A DNA stretch of 64,000 bases from Actinomycetota bacterium (GTDB taxonomy: Bacteria; Actinomycetota; Actinomycetes; Mycobacteriales; Micromonosporaceae): NCBI GenBank assembly GCA_005885555.1, contig VAWN01000023.1, forward strand, positions 346,675-410,674. The letters are read 5' to 3'. Each line of letters opens with the position of its first letter. Position 1 is the stretch's first letter. Made by a program: the position numbers and the translations under genes. Shown here one piece after another: positions 61,444 through 64,000 of this stretch. The notes below the pieces were generated by a model. That model did not search any database. It saw nothing but the letters and a program-made list of their open reading frames with translations, and was not told where the DNA came from.

Positions 61444-62219
61444 CCTCCCCGCTGGATGGTGGCCGGCTGCGCCGCCGGGTCGCGGCCGGCGAGCTGACCG
61501 TCGGCACGTTCGTCGGCACCGCGTCGCCCGTCGTGGCCGAGGTCTGCGCCGCCGCCGGCGTCGACTGGCTGCTCCTCGACCTCGAACACGGCGCCGGCGG
61601 CGAGGAGCAGGTACGCGCGGTGGTACCGGCCGCCGCCGGGTACGGGGTGCCGACCGTGGTCCGGGTGGAGTCCGCCGCCCGCATCCGGATCGGCCGGGTC
61701 CTCGACCTCGGCGCGGCCGGGGTGATGCTGCCCCGCCTGGACTCCGCCGCCGAGGTGGAAGCGGCGGTCCGGCACCTGCGGTACCCGCCGCACGGCGACC
61801 GCGGCGTCGCCACCTACAACCGCGCCTGCCGGTTCGGCCTGGACGTCGGCGCGCTCAACCGGGCCGACGTCCTCGGCGTGGTCCAGATCGAGTCCGCCCG
61901 CGCCGTCGAGGAGGCCGACAAGATCGCCGCGATCGACGGGGTGGACGTGCTGTTCGTCGGACCGCGCGACCTCAGCCACGATCTCGGGGTACCCGGCGAC
62001 CTGACCGCGCCGACCTACCGGGCGGCCCTGGACCGGGTCCGTTCGGCCGCGCAGCAGCACGGCAAGGCGTGCGGGCTGCTGGTCACCAGCGGCGCGGCCG
62101 CCGCGCGGCTGCGCGCCGAGGGCTGGACCTTCACGGCGATCGGCTCGGACTCGACGCTGCTCGCCGGTGCGCTCGTCGCCGAACTTCACTGCTCACGATC
62201 CACCAGGAGATCCCTATGA
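61440..62219 (+). CDS. HpcH/HpaI-family aldolase
   Basis: 259 residues. Class II pyruvate-dependent aldolase barrel: DWLLLDLEHGAGG (His/Asp active site), PTVVRVESAARIRIGRVLDL, AAGVMLPRLDSAAEV, YPPHGDRGVATYNRA, and the metal ligands Glu in VQIESARAVEE and Asp in FVGPRDLSHDLG. It cleaves 2-keto-3-deoxy acids to pyruvate and an aldehyde. It overlaps the IolD-like stop by ATGA and the oxidoreductase start by ATGA. It could cleave the acid formed from the opened ring and feed the aldehyde to the dehydrogenase at 58109. Confidence 0.92.
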   Translation: MTSPLDGGRLRRRVAAGELTVGTFVGTASPVVAEVCAAAGVDWLLLDLEHGAGGEEQVRAVVPAAAGYGVPTVVRVESAARIRIGRVLDLGAAGVMLPRLDSAAEVEAAVRHLRYPPHGDRGVATYNRACRFGLDVGALNRADVLGVVQIESARAVEEADKIAAIDGVDVLFVGPRDLSHDLGVPGDLTAPTYRAALDRVRSAAQQHGKACGLLVTSGAAAARLRAEGWTFTAIGSDSTLLAGALVAELHCSRSTRRSL

Positions 62220-63394
62220 CCACGAACCGTCCCGGGGTGGGGCTCGTCAGCGTCGGCTGGATGGGCAAGCTGCACACCCGCGCCTACCAGGCCCTGCCGT
62301 CGGTGTACCCGGACCTCGGGCTACGGCCCCGGCTGGTGCACGCCGCCGACACCGCCGCCGACCGGGCCGGGTACGCCCGTGACGTGCTCGGCTATGCCCG
62401 GGCCACCACGGACTACCGGGAGGTGCTCGCCGACCCGGACGTCGACGTCGTGTCGATCTGCGCGCCGACCGGCCTGCACCACGAGATCGGCATCGCGGCC
62501 GCCGAAGCCGGCAAGCACTTCTGGATCGAGAAGCCGGTCGGCCGCGACGCCAGCGAGACCGCCGACATCGCCGCGGCTGCCGCGAAGGCCGGCGTGGTCA
62601 CCTCGATCGGGTACAACTACCGGCACGCGCCCGCCGTCGAGCACGTCCGCGAACTGGTCGCGGGCGGCCGGCTCGGCCGGATCACCAACGTACGGGCGGT
62701 GTTCTTCTCCGGGTACGCCAGCGAACCCAAGGGTGCGCTGTCCTGGCGGTTCCGCCGCGACCTCGCCGGCGCCGGCGCGCTGGGCGACCTGCTCAGTCAC
62801 GTCGTCGACCTGGTGCGGTACGTGGTCGGCCCGATCGCCGAGGTCAGCTCGCTGACCAGCACCGTGTACACCCAGCGACCGGTCCTGCCGATGGGCTCGG
62901 GTACCCACTTCGCGGTCATCGAGGACGGCGAGCTCGGCGAGGTCGAGAACGACGACTACACGGCCGCGCTGGTCCGGTTCGCCGGTGGGGCGGTCGGCAC
63001 CCTGGAAGCCTCCCGGATCATCGTCGGGCCGCAGTGCGGGCTCGGCTTCGAGATCTACGGTACCGACGGCTCCGCGGCGTGGAACTTCGAGCAGATGAAC
63101 GAGCTGCGGGTGTGCCTGGGCCGGGGCGGCCCGTACGCCGGATACACCACCGTGCTGGCCAACCAGCACTTCGGCGACTACGCCCACTTCCAGCCCGGCC
63201 CGGGCAACAGCATGGGCTACGACGACCTGAAGGTCATCGAGGCCAAGAAGTTCCTCGTCGCGGTCGCCGGCGGGGAGCGGCGCAACTCCACCATCGACGA
63301 CGCCCACCAGGTCGCCGAGGTCATCTCCGCGGCGGCCAGGTCGGCCGAGAGCGGTCGGTGGGAACGCGTGCCGGCGGTGGTCCACGGTGGATAG
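62216..63394 (+). CDS. Gfo/Idh/MocA-family oxidoreductase
   Basis: 392 residues. Rossmann start GVGLVSVGWMGKLHTRAY, then DVDVVSICAPTGLHHEIG, the family motif EKPVGRD, and a second domain with YNYRHAPAVEHVRELV, LGDLLSHVVDLVRYV (Asp/His active-site pair) and GFEIYGTDGSAAWNFE. The family oxidises inositols and sugars with NAD(P); members act as inositol 2-dehydrogenase in iol clusters. AGGAG lies before the overlapping ATG. It is a good candidate for the first oxidation of the operon substrate. Confidence 0.93.
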   Translation: MTTNRPGVGLVSVGWMGKLHTRAYQALPSVYPDLGLRPRLVHAADTAADRAGYARDVLGYARATTDYREVLADPDVDVVSICAPTGLHHEIGIAAAEAGKHFWIEKPVGRDASETADIAAAAAKAGVVTSIGYNYRHAPAVEHVRELVAGGRLGRITNVRAVFFSGYASEPKGALSWRFRRDLAGAGALGDLLSHVVDLVRYVVGPIAEVSSLTSTVYTQRPVLPMGSGTHFAVIEDGELGEVENDDYTAALVRFAGGAVGTLEASRIIVGPQCGLGFEIYGTDGSAAWNFEQMNELRVCLGRGGPYAGYTTVLANQHFGDYAHFQPGPGNSMGYDDLKVIEAKKFLVAVAGGERRNSTIDDAHQVAEVISAAARSAESGRWERVPAVVHGG

Positions 63395-64000
63395 GAACGT
63401 CGTCGTCGCGCTCGGCCCGGTCGATCCGGCGGTCGTCGAACCGATCCTCGGCGCGCACGCCACCCTCGTCACCGACCCGAAGCCGGACGACGTCGCCGCG
63501 GCGGTCGGTGCCATCGCCCGCGCCGACGCCGTCATCGACGCCGCGTTCCTCGACCGTACGCCCCGGCTGCGGGTCATCGCCCGTACCGGTGTCGGGGTGG
63601 ACCGGGTCGACGTCGAGACCGCGACGGCGCGCGGCATCCCGGTCGTCATCACCCCGGGCAGCGGCAGCCGCGCCGTCGCCGAAGGCGTGCTCGCGATGGC
63701 TCTGCACCTGGTCAAGCGGCTCGGCCCGTTGACCGCCCTGGTCCGGGAGGGCCGCTGGGCGCAGCGCGGCGGGTGGACGGTCGGCGACCTCGACGGCGCG
63801 ACGATGGGCATCGTCGGGTACGGGCGGATCGGCCGCCGGGTCGGTGAACTGGCGTCCGCGTTCGGGATGCGGGTGCTCGCCTACGACCCGTACCGCCCGC
63901 CCCCCGACGACGTGGCGTGCGCCGACCTCGGCGAGCTGGCCGCGGCCAGCGATGTGGTCACGCTGCACGTGCCCCTCACGGAGCAGACCCACCACCTGGT
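63387..64000 (+). CDS. D-2-hydroxyacid dehydrogenase (3' end beyond the window)
   Basis: About 204 codons visible, cut at the right edge. GTG 63387 overlaps the previous stop by 8 bp. Features: LRVIARTGVGVDRVDVETAT, GSRAVAEGVLAMALHLVKRL, the NAD-binding TMGIVGYGRIGRRVG and LAASDVVTLHVPL. This is the catalytic and NAD domain of the phosphoglycerate/hydroxyacid dehydrogenase family. The C-terminal catalytic His lies beyond the edge. It probably reduces or oxidises a 2-keto/2-hydroxy acid in the same pathway. Confidence 0.9.
   Translation, partial: MDRNVVVALGPVDPAVVEPILGAHATLVTDPKPDDVAAAVGAIARADAVIDAAFLDRTPRLRVIARTGVGVDRVDVETATARGIPVVITPGSGSRAVAEGVLAMALHLVKRLGPLTALVREGRWAQRGGWTVGDLDGATMGIVGYGRIGRRVGELASAFGMRVLAYDPYRPPPDDVACADLGELAAASDVVTLHVPLTEQTHHL

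Overview
The window is very GC-rich (roughly 73% by eye), uses GTG and TTG starts, and is packed with type I multimodular enzymes. It reads as an actinomycete chromosome. A Micromonosporaceae-like host is plausible, but nothing here proves the family. No rRNA, tRNA, insertion sequence, CRISPR array or replication origin was seen.

Positions 1 to about 48.7 kb hold one large hybrid NRPS/PKS lipopeptide-type cluster, cut by the left window edge. From left to right: a leftward operon (ASST-like membrane sulfotransferase, then FAAL-ACP-C-T-C-truncatedA-T NRPS, then another NRPS opening with a C domain); a rightward C-A-T-E NRPS with a VOC protein; a leftward luciferase-like flavin monooxygenase; a small LuxR-type regulator behind a 17-bp tandem repeat array; a leftward C-A-T NRPS; a rightward KS-AT(dead)-KR-DH-ACP PKS; a leftward thioesterase/free carrier protein pair. 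A long, tightly coupled rightward operon follows: C-A-T NRPS, thioesterase, free carrier protein, LanB-like protein, KS-AT-KR-DH-ACP PKS, A-T-C-A-T NRPS. Then come a P450 and a sulfotransferase. A leftward trio (aminotransferase, thioesterase, MFS exporter) closes the cluster.

The FAAL should adenylate a fatty acid and load it on the adjacent ACP, and the NRPS modules extend it. Two copies of the same four-part cassette (C-A-T NRPS, discrete thioesterase, free carrier protein, KS-AT-KR-DH-ACP PKS) lie side by side. They probably build two related, reduced and dehydrated amino-acyl-polyketide pieces. The first PKS has an eroded AT, so malonyl units may come from the intact AT of the second. 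The LanB-like protein, a family that normally uses aminoacyl-tRNA on ribosomal peptides, sits translationally coupled inside the second cassette. It is the most unexpected gene in the window. All three discrete thioesterases carry Cys instead of Ser at the nucleophile position. Two unrelated sulfotransferases and a P450 suggest late tailoring.

From 48.8 to 55.8 kb the genes look like ordinary genome or cluster flank: a secreted CHRD-domain protein, a small membrane protein, a Cys-motif hypothetical, a NarK-like MFS transporter with an extra cytoplasmic domain, a secreted tripeptidyl-aminopeptidase-type hydrolase, and a TrmB/LuxR-type regulator related to the one inside the cluster.

From 55.9 kb to the right edge lies a catabolic locus for a polyol or cyclitol-like compound: sugar-phosphate isomerase/epimerase and LacI repressor leftward; aldehyde dehydrogenase, IolD-like ThDP hydrolase, HpcH/HpaI aldolase, Gfo/Idh/MocA oxidoreductase and a D-2-hydroxyacid dehydrogenase (cut by the edge) rightward, mostly with 4 to 8 bp overlaps.
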